Origin: Acidobacteriota bacterium
Lineage (GTDB): Bacteria > Acidobacteriota > Polarisedimenticolia > J045
Length of the DNA stretch: 10,667 nucleotides
Direction of reading: 5' to 3'
Assembly: GCA_027064265.1 (NCBI GenBank)
Contig: JAMOQA010000370.1
Location: 1-10,667, forward strand
Part shown: in pieces, positions 1 through 6,499 of the stretch
Numbering within the stretch: position 1 is the first letter of the stretch
Layout of the letters: each line of letters begins with the position of its first letter
Program-made: the position numbers and the translations under genes
The notes under the pieces: model-generated
Told to the model about the DNA's origin: nothing
Databases searched by the model: none
Seen by the model: only the letters and a program-made list of their open reading frames with translations

Positions 1-657
1 CAGAAGGACGTCGTCCTGCTGACCGATGTCCTCCACCCGGACGGCGCCGCCACCTTCGGGTTCTGGCAGCGGTACGAGCTCACCGTCGGGAAGTCGGCCG
101 CGACCATCGAGATCACCACCGACGGCGGCGCCACCTGGACCGACCTCGGGCCGTGGATCACGGTCCACCCGTACGACCACGAGATCGGCCAGGGGCTCGA
201 GAAGCACGACGTCTGGTCCGGCAGCTCGGGCGGCTGGGTCTACACCGAGGTCGACCTCGCCTCCTTCGCCGGCCGCGACGTCCGGATCCGCTTCCGCCTC
301 GGCGCGCTCAACGGCTCGGGCCAGGGCTGGTGGATCGACGACACCGACCAGCGCTCGATCTTCACGTCCTGCGACGGCCATGCCTGCGGCATTCCCGACG
401 AGGTCCGGATCACGTCGGTGACCCGGGAAGACGGAAAGACCGTGCTCCGTTGGTGGGACGACCCGGTGGCGGCGCACTACCGGGCCTGGCGCTCGAACGA
501 CCCCTCCTCGGCGGACAACTTCTCGGACGTCACGTCGGAGGACGACGACGACACCGACGCCGTCTTCCGCGACGGCACCGACGCCGGCTTCGCCTGCTGG
601 ATCGTCCAGGGCGTCGGCCCGGACGGCGATGGCCCCTGGGGTCACTACGGGCGCTGA
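1..657 (+). CDS. Secreted protein with MAM/immune-inhibitor-A-like domain, 5'-truncated by window edge
   Basis: The reading frame is open from base 1 to the TGA at 655-657, giving the last 218 residues of a longer protein whose start lies outside the window. Residues 1-118 form a beta-rich jelly-roll of the type seen in immune inhibitor A, MAM and 'choice-of-anchor' domains: alternating hydrophobic strands, a TTDGGATWTDLG turn (39-50) and the closing motif GWWIDDT (109-115). Residues 130-218 look like a fibronectin-III-like terminal domain, with strands VRITSV and TVLRWW, an Asp-rich loop at 179-194, and an end resembling the final strand of such domains (CWIVQGVG at 199-206). A cysteine pair (C124, C129) sits between the two. 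No catalytic motif is visible, so the enzymatic part, if any, is upstream and probably peptidase-like. Extracellular or surface location is inferred from domain type. The frame is certain; the family assignment is tentative. Confidence 0.75.
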   Translation, partial: QKDVVLLTDVLHPDGAATFGFWQRYELTVGKSAATIEITTDGGATWTDLGPWITVHPYDHEIGQGLEKHDVWSGSSGGWVYTEVDLASFAGRDVRIRFRLGALNGSGQGWWIDDTDQRSIFTSCDGHACGIPDEVRITSVTREDGKTVLRWWDDPVAAHYRAWRSNDPSSADNFSDVTSEDDDDTDAVFRDGTDAGFACWIVQGVGPDGDGPWGHYGR

Positions 658-675
658 GGACGAGTCCACGAACGT

Positions 676-707
676 GAAACGCGCCCCGGCCTCCCGGGGC
701 GCGTTTC
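676..707. terminator. Perfect 14-bp hairpin between convergent genes, probable bidirectional terminator
   Basis: Left arm 676-689 and right arm 694-707 are perfectly complementary (GAAACGCGCCCCGG against its reverse complement) around a 4-base CCTC loop. The outer stem is A-rich on the 5' side and T-rich on the 3' side in either direction, so it can end transcription of the rightward gene stopping at 657 and of the leftward gene stopping at 736. The T-tract is short (TTTCCTTT), so strength is uncertain. Confidence 0.8.
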
Positions 708-735
708 CTTTCGCGCGGCGTCTCCGCGAACGCGG

Positions 736-2475
736 CTAGTCGCCGTCCTCGCCGAGTGTCTTCTCGACGGCGGCGAGGAGGTCGCGGCCCCGGGTCTCCG
801 GCTCGACCGCGACGATCGTGCCGTCCCGGCCGACGAGGATCGGCACGGGGATCCCGTTCACCCGGAAGGCGCGGGCCAGCTCGCTCTTCCGCCCCTCCGG
901 CAGGACCACGTGGGTCCAGGGCATCTTCCACTTCCCGCGCCGGAACGCCGCGAGATCGTCCCGGGACATGGAGACGCCGATGCTGACGATCTCGAAGCCC
1001 CGCCCGTGGAACTTCTCGTACGCCTCGTGCAGGACCGGCATCTCCTCGACGCAGGGCTCGCACCAGGTGGCCCAGAAGTCGAGCAGGACGACCTTGCCCC
1101 GCAGGTCCCGGTCGGTGAGCGTCCTTCCATCGACGGTCGTCACCGAGAACGCGGGCAGCGGTCGGCCGACCTGGACCGGGCGATCCGGGTCGTACTCCTC
1201 GAGGGCGCCGGCCAGCTCGGGATCCTCCCGGCCCGCCTCCCACAGGGCGCGCCACCAGCGCCGCGCGGCCTCCCGGTCTCCCCGCTCGTCGGCGCGCTCG
1301 AGCAGGCAGGCCATCGCCGCCGCCCGGACCCGTCCGACGGGGTTTTCCCGGGCGAGCCGCGCGAGGAACCGGTCGACGTCCTCCTCCCGGATGAGTTCCG
1401 CGACGAGCCGCGGCATCCGCCACGTCTCGACCTCGACCCACCAGGGGCTCCGCGGGGCGAGGAGCGACCGGGCAAGGTCGGTCACCTCTGCCGCCCCTTC
1501 GGCCTCCCCCTCGCCACCGGGAGCATCCGGACCAGGCCTCGTGACCAGCCAGAGCACCCACGCCCACGAACGCAGCGGGGGAGGCCCGTCCCCCTCGGCG
1601 AGAGACTCCAGCTCGTCGCGGAGCTCCCGCCACTCGGCGAGCCATTTCCGGAAGGCGGGCGCCGCCGTCGGGTCACCGCCTGGCGCCTCCATCGCGAGGC
1701 GCATCGCGCGGTCGGCCAGGACGCGCCGGCGCTGCCAGGGCCGCCACAGGCGTGCGAGCCAGGCGTGGTCCCCGTCCCAGGCGACCTCCGGGAGCGACCG
1801 GTCACCCGCGCGCGGAATCGCCGCCGGGTCGAACGTGACGCGCAGGATGCCACCCTCCGGCGCGCGGACCACGGCCCGCCAGCCCGCGCGCCCCGCCCAG
1901 AGGAAGTCTTCCGCCGGGCTCCCGGGCACTCCGTGGCCCCGGGTGGCGTGGCGCACCTGGAAGGAGACCCGGCCGTCCTCGCCGGGCTCGACGGGACCCT
2001 CCCAGGCCCAGGTCCCGTCGGGCTGCGGCTCCATCTCCATCATGTAGACACCGTCCCCCTCGAGCTTCATCCAGGAACCCTGGAGGAAGACCCGCTGCGG
2101 CTCGGGCAGCAGCTCCACCGGGCGGAGCCTGACCTCGACGGAGGCGGCGTCGCCGGAGGCGACGTGGACCGGCACGATCGCCTCGTCGTGGTACACCGCC
2201 GCGACCCGGAGGTAGCAGGGCTGGCCCACGGGAACCTCGAGGGCGAAGCGACCGTCCGGGCCCGGCGTCACCGAGCGGACCGGCCGGGACTCCGCCTCCG
2301 GGACCTCGAGCAGCACGACCCGGGCCTTCCGCGGCGGCGAGCCGTCCGCCGCCAGGACCCGGCCGCGCAGGGTGACCGTCTCCCGGCGGACCGGCGAGCC
2401 CGCGCAACCCGCGAGGAGCGCGACGACGAGAAGAACGACTGCGGCGACGAACGAAGGACGACGCGAAAACGCCAT
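736..2475 (-). CDS. TlpA/ResA-type thioredoxin lipoprotein with beta-domain sensor region (CEPC paralogue)
   Basis: The gene encodes 579 residues. A lipoprotein signal (hydrophobic core 9-21, lipobox LAGC with C24) predicts a lipid-anchored extracytoplasmic protein. Residues 32-118 resemble a transthyretin/carboxypeptidase regulatory-like beta domain (VTLRGRVLAADG). Residues 128-218 resemble an E-set or glycogen-binding-like beta-sandwich (GSW, then DGTWAWEG). Residues 235-425 are mostly helical and Trp/Arg-rich, with one HEAT-like stretch near 372-412. Residues 435-579 form a TlpA/ResA thioredoxin domain with WATWCEPC (active cysteines C472 and C475) and a predicted cis-Pro at P543 in NGIPVP. 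CEPC is the active-site motif of Bacillus ResA, a thiol-disulfide reductase of the cytochrome c pathway; no cytochrome genes lie nearby. The ATG at 2475 fits the signal peptide, and a G-rich possible ribosome site lies a few bases upstream. The substrate is unknown. It lies 114 bp downstream of its paralogue on the same strand. Confidence 0.9.
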   Translation of the reverse strand: MAFSRRPSFVAAVVLLVVALLAGCAGSPVRRETVTLRGRVLAADGSPPRKARVVLLEVPEAESRPVRSVTPGPDGRFALEVPVGQPCYLRVAAVYHDEAIVPVHVASGDAASVEVRLRPVELLPEPQRVFLQGSWMKLEGDGVYMMEMEPQPDGTWAWEGPVEPGEDGRVSFQVRHATRGHGVPGSPAEDFLWAGRAGWRAVVRAPEGGILRVTFDPAAIPRAGDRSLPEVAWDGDHAWLARLWRPWQRRRVLADRAMRLAMEAPGGDPTAAPAFRKWLAEWRELRDELESLAEGDGPPPLRSWAWVLWLVTRPGPDAPGGEGEAEGAAEVTDLARSLLAPRSPWWVEVETWRMPRLVAELIREEDVDRFLARLARENPVGRVRAAAMACLLERADERGDREAARRWWRALWEAGREDPELAGALEEYDPDRPVQVGRPLPAFSVTTVDGRTLTDRDLRGKVVLLDFWATWCEPCVEEMPVLHEAYEKFHGRGFEIVSIGVSMSRDDLAAFRRGKWKMPWTHVVLPEGRKSELARAFRVNGIPVPILVGRDGTIVAVEPETRGRDLLAAVEKTLGEDGD

Positions 2476-2522
2476 GGCACGACCCCCCCGGCCCGGTGCG
2501 GACCGACGTCTCGGGCGTTCTC

Positions 2523-2552
2523 AGGATACGAAACCCGCCCCGCGGGCCTCAA
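2523..2552 (-). promoter_or_regulatory. Putative sigma-70-type promoter for the downstream lipoprotein gene
   Basis: Read on the minus strand, TTGAGG (2552-2547) is followed after 18 bases by TATCCT (2528-2523), each matching four of six consensus positions. The -10 is about 48 bases before the ATG at 2475. This suggests the downstream paralogue can be transcribed on its own as well as by read-through from the upstream one. No transcript data support it. Confidence 0.4.
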
Positions 2553-2589
2553 GGTCGGCCGGCCCGCCCGCGCGTTCCCCTTCCCGCGT

Positions 2590-4329
2590 TCAGTTCCCGC
2601 CGGCCGCGAGCGCCTTCTCGATCGCGCCGAGGAGGTCGCTTCCCCGGGTGTCCGGCTCGACCGCGACGATCGTGCCGTCCCGGCCGACCAGGACCGGCTC
2701 GGGGATGCCGCTGACCTCGAACGCCTGCGCCACCTTCGAGTCGAAGCCGCCCTCGAGGAAGACGTGGGTCCAGGGCATCTTCCACTCCCCCTTGCGGAAC
2801 TCCTTCACCGCGTCCGGGGAGGCGTCCAGGGAGAAGCTGACGATCTCGAAACCCCGGTCGTGGAACTTCCGGTATGCCTCGTGCAGGTGCGGCATCTCGC
2901 CGATGCAGGGGCCGCACCAGGTGGCCCAGAAGTCGAGCAGGACGACCTTCCCGCGCAGGTCCCGGTCGGTCAGCTTCTTCCCCTCGAGGGTGGTCACCTC
3001 GAAGGACGGCACGGGCTTGCCGACGGCCACCTTCCGGTCCGGGTCGAACCGCTTTAGATCCCACTGGTAGGCACGCTCGTCCCCGTACCGCTGGGAGAGC
3101 TCGTTCCACCAGCGGCGCGCCGCCTGCTCGTCCCGCGCCTCGTCGGCCCGCCGCAGGAGGGCGAGCATCGCCTGCCCCCGGACATCGCGCACCGGGTTCT
3201 CCCGGGCGAGCGCCTCCAGGAGGGCGGGAACCTCGTCTCCCCCGACGACCTTCGCCAGCCGGTAGAGCGTGCGGCTGTCGACACCGACCCAGAACGGGCT
3301 CGTCGCGGGCAGCAGCGGCCGGGCCACGCTCCAGGCGGCCCGCAGCTCGCGGCTCGCTCGCTCCTGGTCGTTCACGACGTCACCCGGCAGGAATGCCGCG
3401 AGGAGGTGGGACGCCACCCAGGCCCGGTAGGGAGCAGGACCGTCCCCCGGGGCGACCGTCGCCAGCCGCTCCCGGTACGCCGCCAGCCGTCCCATCACGT
3501 CCCCGAGGGCCTCCTCGGTGACCTCCCGCCCGCTTCCCTCGAGCTCCCGGTACCGCTCGAAGAGGGCGGACTGGACGGCTCGTCCCTCCCTGCGCAGGGC
3601 GAACAGCTCGCCGAGCCAGCGGTGCCCCCCGTCCCAGGCGACCGAGGGCAGGTCGCCCTCCCCTGCCGGCGGCAGCTTCGCCGGATCGAAGACGATCCGG
3701 ACGTGTCCCTTCGGGGCCTCGACGATCGACATCCAGTCGCCGCCCCCGTCGTACTCGAAGTCGACCGCGTCCGTCCCGTTGACGCTGTGGCCGGGAACGA
3801 CGTCGAGCAGCTGGTAGGCGACCCGGCCGTCGTCGCCGGGCTCGACCTCGCCTTCCCAGGTCCAGGTGCCGTCTTCCCGGCGGGTCATGTCGACCGCCTT
3901 CCGCCAGTTGAAGTCGAGCCACGAGCCGGTCAGGCGAACCCGTTCCGGGTTCTCGACGAAGGGGTTCCGGGCGAGGCGCACCGTCACCTCGGCCCCGTCC
4001 TCCCCGGGCTCGAGGTAGACCGGCACCGCCGTCTCCCGGTGATCCACCGCGGCGATCCGGAGGAAGGTCGGCATCCCCGCCGGCACCTCGATGGTGAACG
4101 ATCCGTCGGATCCCGGCTCGGCCAGGGCCAGCTCGCGGGACCCGAGCCGGGGTCCCGCGCTGACGGCGACCCGTGCCTTGCGGCACGGCGCACCGTCGGC
4201 ACCGAGCACCTTGCCGGCCAGGGTGACCGACGGCTCCCCGTGCCCGGATTCCCCGCAACCGGGGGCTACGAGCGCCAGGGCGAGGGCGAGAACGGCCAGG
4301 AGCAGGGGGGACTGGAGGCGGCGGCTCAT
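2590..4329 (-). CDS. TlpA-type thioredoxin lipoprotein with beta-domain sensor region (CGPC paralogue)
   Basis: The gene encodes 579 residues, exactly the length of its neighbour, and the same domain order can be followed throughout. The signal has a hydrophobic core at 8-22 and a weaker lipobox APGC with C25. A transthyretin-like domain covers about 33-120 (VTLAGKVLGADG), a glycogen-binding-like domain about 130-218 (LTGSW, DGTWTWEG), and a helical region 235-425. The thioredoxin domain spans 435-579 with WATWCGPC (C472, C475) and a predicted cis-Pro at P543 (SGIPEP). CGPC is the canonical thioredoxin active site, so its redox potential may differ from that of the CEPC paralogue. By hand count about two thirds of residues 429-579 are identical between the two proteins, with visibly lower identity in the N-terminal two thirds. 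The ATG at 4329 is preceded by GGGAGGGAG about 8 bases upstream. It is divergent from the peroxiredoxin gene across 230 bp. Its role in extracytoplasmic thiol redox is inferred; no partner is known. Confidence 0.9.
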   Translation of the reverse strand: MSRRLQSPLLLAVLALALALVAPGCGESGHGEPSVTLAGKVLGADGAPCRKARVAVSAGPRLGSRELALAEPGSDGSFTIEVPAGMPTFLRIAAVDHRETAVPVYLEPGEDGAEVTVRLARNPFVENPERVRLTGSWLDFNWRKAVDMTRREDGTWTWEGEVEPGDDGRVAYQLLDVVPGHSVNGTDAVDFEYDGGGDWMSIVEAPKGHVRIVFDPAKLPPAGEGDLPSVAWDGGHRWLGELFALRREGRAVQSALFERYRELEGSGREVTEEALGDVMGRLAAYRERLATVAPGDGPAPYRAWVASHLLAAFLPGDVVNDQERASRELRAAWSVARPLLPATSPFWVGVDSRTLYRLAKVVGGDEVPALLEALARENPVRDVRGQAMLALLRRADEARDEQAARRWWNELSQRYGDERAYQWDLKRFDPDRKVAVGKPVPSFEVTTLEGKKLTDRDLRGKVVLLDFWATWCGPCIGEMPHLHEAYRKFHDRGFEIVSFSLDASPDAVKEFRKGEWKMPWTHVFLEGGFDSKVAQAFEVSGIPEPVLVGRDGTIVAVEPDTRGSDLLGAIEKALAAGGN

Positions 4330-4439
4330 CTTCGAGACTCCCTCCCGGACAGGGGGCGTCCGGTGCCGCAGAGGATAGCGCGGCGGCTGGCTGACCAGCT
4401 TGTAAAATCCGCCGATGGTCGATTTCCGGCCCCGAGGGG

Positions 4440-4456
4440 TTGCAACTTTGTTGCAA
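4440..4456. promoter_or_regulatory. Perfect 7-3-7 palindrome, candidate Fur/PerR-family operator
   Basis: TTGCAAC (4440-4446), TTT (4447-4449) and GTTGCAA (4450-4456) make a perfect inverted repeat. It is unusually AT-rich for its GC-rich surroundings and lies about 105 bases before the peroxiredoxin start. TTGCAA-type inverted repeats resemble sites bound by Fur-superfamily regulators (Fur, Mur and related proteins of several phyla). Peroxiredoxin genes are common targets of the peroxide-sensing member PerR. Assignment to PerR is inference, because no regulator gene is in the window. It also sits between the divergent lipoprotein and peroxiredoxin genes and could act on both. Confidence 0.6.
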
Positions 4457-4467
4457 TAAGGTACGAT
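4440..4467 (+). promoter_or_regulatory. Putative peroxiredoxin promoter overlapping the palindrome
   Basis: TTGCAA (4440-4445) as -35 and TACGAT (4462-4467) as -10 are separated by 16 bases, each matching four of six consensus positions. The -35 lies inside the palindrome, the classic arrangement for a repressor that blocks RNA polymerase. The transcript leader would be roughly 85 bases. The elements are imperfect, so this is a candidate only. Confidence 0.45.
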
Positions 4468-4546
4468 TCGTTCCGTCGGCGCTCCCGCCGACGATCACGC
4501 GGACATCGATCCCGGCCGGGAGGACCGGACCGGCACGCAGAGGAAA

Positions 4547-4553
4547 GAGGAGG
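4547..4553 (+). promoter_or_regulatory. Strong ribosome binding site fixing the peroxiredoxin start
   Basis: GAGGAGG sits 6 bases before the ATG at 4560. This near-perfect Shine-Dalgarno match decides against the longer upstream in-frame ATG at 4440. Confidence 0.9.
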
Positions 4554-4559
4554 AACACG

Positions 4560-5150
4560 ATGAGTCTCGTCGGAAAGCAGGCCCCGGACTTCGAGCTGAT
4601 GGGTTACTACAAGAAGGAGTTCAAGCCCTACAAGCTGTCGGACTTCCGCGGCAAGTGGGTCTTCCTTCTCTTCTACCCGCTGGACTTCACCTTCGTCTGC
4701 CCGACCGAGGTGCTCGCCTTCTCGAAGGCGGCGAAGGAGTTCCGTGAGCGGAACTGCGAGATCCTCGGGATCTCGGTGGACTCCCACTTCGTGCACAAGG
4801 CCTGGGTCGATGCCGACTATGCCGACGGCGGCCTCGGCGGCGACCTGGAGTTCCCGCTCCTGGGCGATCTCGGCAAGAAGGTCTCGGCGGACTACGGCGT
4901 CCTGGACGAGGACGCGGGCGTGGCCCTGCGCGGCCTGTTCCTCATCGACCCCGAGGGAACCGTCCAGCACGTGACGATCAACAACCTCTCCGTCGGCCGC
5001 TCCACGAAGGAGGCGCTCCGGGTGCTCAAGTCCTTCCAGTACGTCACCAGCCACGAGGGCGAGGTCTGCCCGGCGGACTGGGACGAGGGGATGGACACGA
5101 TGAAGGCCGACCCCGAGGAGATGAAGAAGTTCCTCGCCGAGCACCACTGA
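4560..5150 (+). CDS. Typical 2-Cys peroxiredoxin (Prx1/AhpC group)
   Basis: This 196-residue cytoplasmic thiol peroxidase reduces hydrogen peroxide and organic peroxides. The peroxidatic cysteine is C47 in DFTFVCPTE (42-50), with T44 and P40 in their conserved places. The resolving cysteine is C170 in EVCPADW (168-174), and the active-site arginine is probably R124. Length and motifs match the Prx1 type closely, including VSVDSHFVHKAW-like and VGRS-like segments. The GGLG motif (90-93) linked to hyperoxidation sensitivity is present. The C-terminal YF motif that goes with it is absent (the protein ends AEHH), so it is probably the robust type. The ATG at 4560 is chosen because GAGGAGG lies 6 bases upstream and the family normally starts MSLVGKxAPDF. 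The frame is open back to 4440, but that stretch holds the palindrome and putative promoter. No AhpF or thioredoxin reductase is adjacent, so the reductant is unknown. Confidence 0.96.
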   Translation: MSLVGKQAPDFELMGYYKKEFKPYKLSDFRGKWVFLLFYPLDFTFVCPTEVLAFSKAAKEFRERNCEILGISVDSHFVHKAWVDADYADGGLGGDLEFPLLGDLGKKVSADYGVLDEDAGVALRGLFLIDPEGTVQHVTINNLSVGRSTKEALRVLKSFQYVTSHEGEVCPADWDEGMDTMKADPEEMKKFLAEHH

Positions 5151-5163
5151 GGAAGCTCCTGGA

Positions 5164-5182
5164 ACCGTCGCTCCGAGACGGT
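5164..5182 (+). other. Small hairpin just before the peroxiredoxin terminator
   Basis: ACCGTC (5164-5169) pairs with GACGGT (5177-5182) around a 7-base loop. It lies 9 bases upstream of the main terminator stem and may aid folding or protect the mRNA 3' end. It could also be chance. Confidence 0.35.
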
Positions 5183-5190
5183 GCGAGGAC

Positions 5191-5212
5191 GGGGGGCGCA
5201 AGCCCCCCTTTT
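5191..5212 (+). terminator. Rho-independent terminator after peroxiredoxin
   Basis: GGGGGGC (5191-5197) pairs perfectly with GCCCCCC (5202-5208) around a GCAA tetraloop of the stable GNRA class, followed by TTTTCCTTT. It ends 29 bases before the next gene starts on the same strand, so it should separate the peroxiredoxin transcript from the metal permease, or attenuate read-through into it. Confidence 0.9.
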
Positions 5213-5241
5213 CCTTTAGTCTGGGACACGGAAGGTGACCG

Positions 5242-6408
5242 ATGACGGACCTCGTGATCCACCTCGCCCGGGAGTTCTGGATGCTGCTCGGCGAGATGGC
5301 ACCCTGGCTGCTGTTCGGGTTCCTGGTCGCCGGTGTACTCTCGGTCTTCCTGCGTCCCGAGACGATCGAACGACACCTCGGGGGCCGTGGTCTCGGTCCC
5401 TCCCTGAAGGCGGCCGCGTTCGGCGTGCCCCTCCCCCTCTGCTCGTGCGGCGTGATCCCGGTCGCCGCGTCCCTGCGCCGCCACGGGGCGAGCCGGGGGG
5501 CCACCGCCGCGTTCCTCCTGTCGACTCCCCAGACCGGCGTGGACAGCATCCTCGTCACGTTCTCCCTGCTCGGACCGGTCTTCGCCGTGGTGCGCCCCGT
5601 CGTCGCCTTTCTCTCCGGCGTGATCGGGGGTGCCGCGGTCGACCTGCTCGGCGACGAGCGAGACGTCCCGGCCGCCCCGGAGCCGGAGGCCCCGCGGCCG
5701 ATCTCCCTCCCGGCGGCCGCTTCCACCGGTGATCCAGCCGGGGAGGCCTGCACCGATGCATGCTGCGCCGCCGAGCCCGGGGAGCCCTGGTGGCGGAGGG
5801 TGCTCACGTACGGGTTCGTCACCCTCCCGGAGGACCTGGCGCGCCCGCTCCTTCTCGGGATCCTGGTCGCCGGGCTGATCGGGCTCCTGGTTCCCGAGGA
5901 TCTCTTCGCCGGGCTCCTGGGCCACGGCATCGTCCCGATGCTGGCGATGATGGTGATCGGCATCCCGATCTACGTCTGCGCGACCGGCTCGGTGCCGGTG
6001 GCGGCCGCCCTGATCGCCAAGGGCGTCTGCCCGGGAGCGGCGCTGGTCTTCCTGATGACCGGCCCCGCGACGAACAGCGCGACGATCGCCACCGTCTGGA
6101 AGATCCTCGGACGGCGGGCCGCCCTCGCGTACCTGGCGGTGGTCGCCCTGACGGCCCTCGGCTCGGGCCTGCTGCTCGACGCGGCGTTCGACTGGACGGG
6201 CCTTCCGGTGACGACGGGAGCGGGGTCGATGCTGCCCGCCTGGGTGCGCCACGGCAGCGCGATCCTCCTGCTCCTCCTCCTGCTGCGCGCTCCCCTCGCC
6301 CGCCTCGTGACCAGGCGGCGCGGGGAAGCGGTCGCCCCCGACGCCTGCTGCGCCGCCCCGCGGGAGGAGTCCCCCGATTCACCCTGCTGCTCCCGCAACG
6401 ATCGCTGA
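5242..6408 (+). CDS. SO_0444-family Cu/Zn efflux permease (ArsP/DUF318-like)
   Basis: This 388-residue inner-membrane protein has about eight or nine hydrophobic spans (near 13-36, 56-78, 88-112, 113-135, 200-217, 225-246, 249-272, 290-312, 337-350). The N-terminal MAPWLLFGFLVAG, the VPLPLCSCGVIPVAASLRR segment (C67, C69) and STPQTGVDSI (94-103) are hallmarks of the SO_0444 transporters, which are proposed to export copper or zinc and are distantly related to the arsenic permease ArsP. The second half repeats the core in degenerate form: VCATGSVPVAAALI (C246) mirrors CSCGVIPVAASL, showing internal duplication. The loop between halves has C170, C174 and C175, and the C-terminal tail has C369, C370, C382 and C383; both are likely metal-binding and share a DACCAA hexapeptide. 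The ATG at 5242 has GGAAGG 6 bases upstream. It lies just past the peroxiredoxin terminator with no clear promoter of its own. The metal specificity is not determined by sequence. Confidence 0.9.
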   Translation: MTDLVIHLAREFWMLLGEMAPWLLFGFLVAGVLSVFLRPETIERHLGGRGLGPSLKAAAFGVPLPLCSCGVIPVAASLRRHGASRGATAAFLLSTPQTGVDSILVTFSLLGPVFAVVRPVVAFLSGVIGGAAVDLLGDERDVPAAPEPEAPRPISLPAAASTGDPAGEACTDACCAAEPGEPWWRRVLTYGFVTLPEDLARPLLLGILVAGLIGLLVPEDLFAGLLGHGIVPMLAMMVIGIPIYVCATGSVPVAAALIAKGVCPGAALVFLMTGPATNSATIATVWKILGRRAALAYLAVVALTALGSGLLLDAAFDWTGLPVTTGAGSMLPAWVRHGSAILLLLLLLRAPLARLVTRRRGEAVAPDACCAAPREESPDSPCCSRNDR

Positions 6409-6499
6409 ACCCCGGCCCCGACGCGGTCCGATGGGGAAGCGACGGATGCCCGGCCCCGGAGGCGGGAAGCGGCGCCCTTGTGGCGCGAAGCGCGACGGG

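Noticed and set aside
910..3057. A 715-codon plus-strand open frame across both lipoprotein genes
   Set aside because: It is antisense to two genes with lipoboxes and thioredoxin active sites. Its composition is Arg/Pro/Gly-rich and its internal similarity simply mirrors the paralogy of the opposite strand.
4440..4559. A 40-codon N-terminal extension of the peroxiredoxin from the ATG at 4440
   Set aside because: The extension covers the palindrome and putative promoter, lacks a ribosome site, and peroxiredoxins of this group start at the MSLVGK motif, which has GAGGAGG in place.
6472..6486. Possible terminator GCGCC-CTTGT-GGCGC between the convergent permease and peptidase genes
   Set aside because: The stem is only five base pairs with no T-tract on either strand, so it is not distinguishable from chance in this composition.
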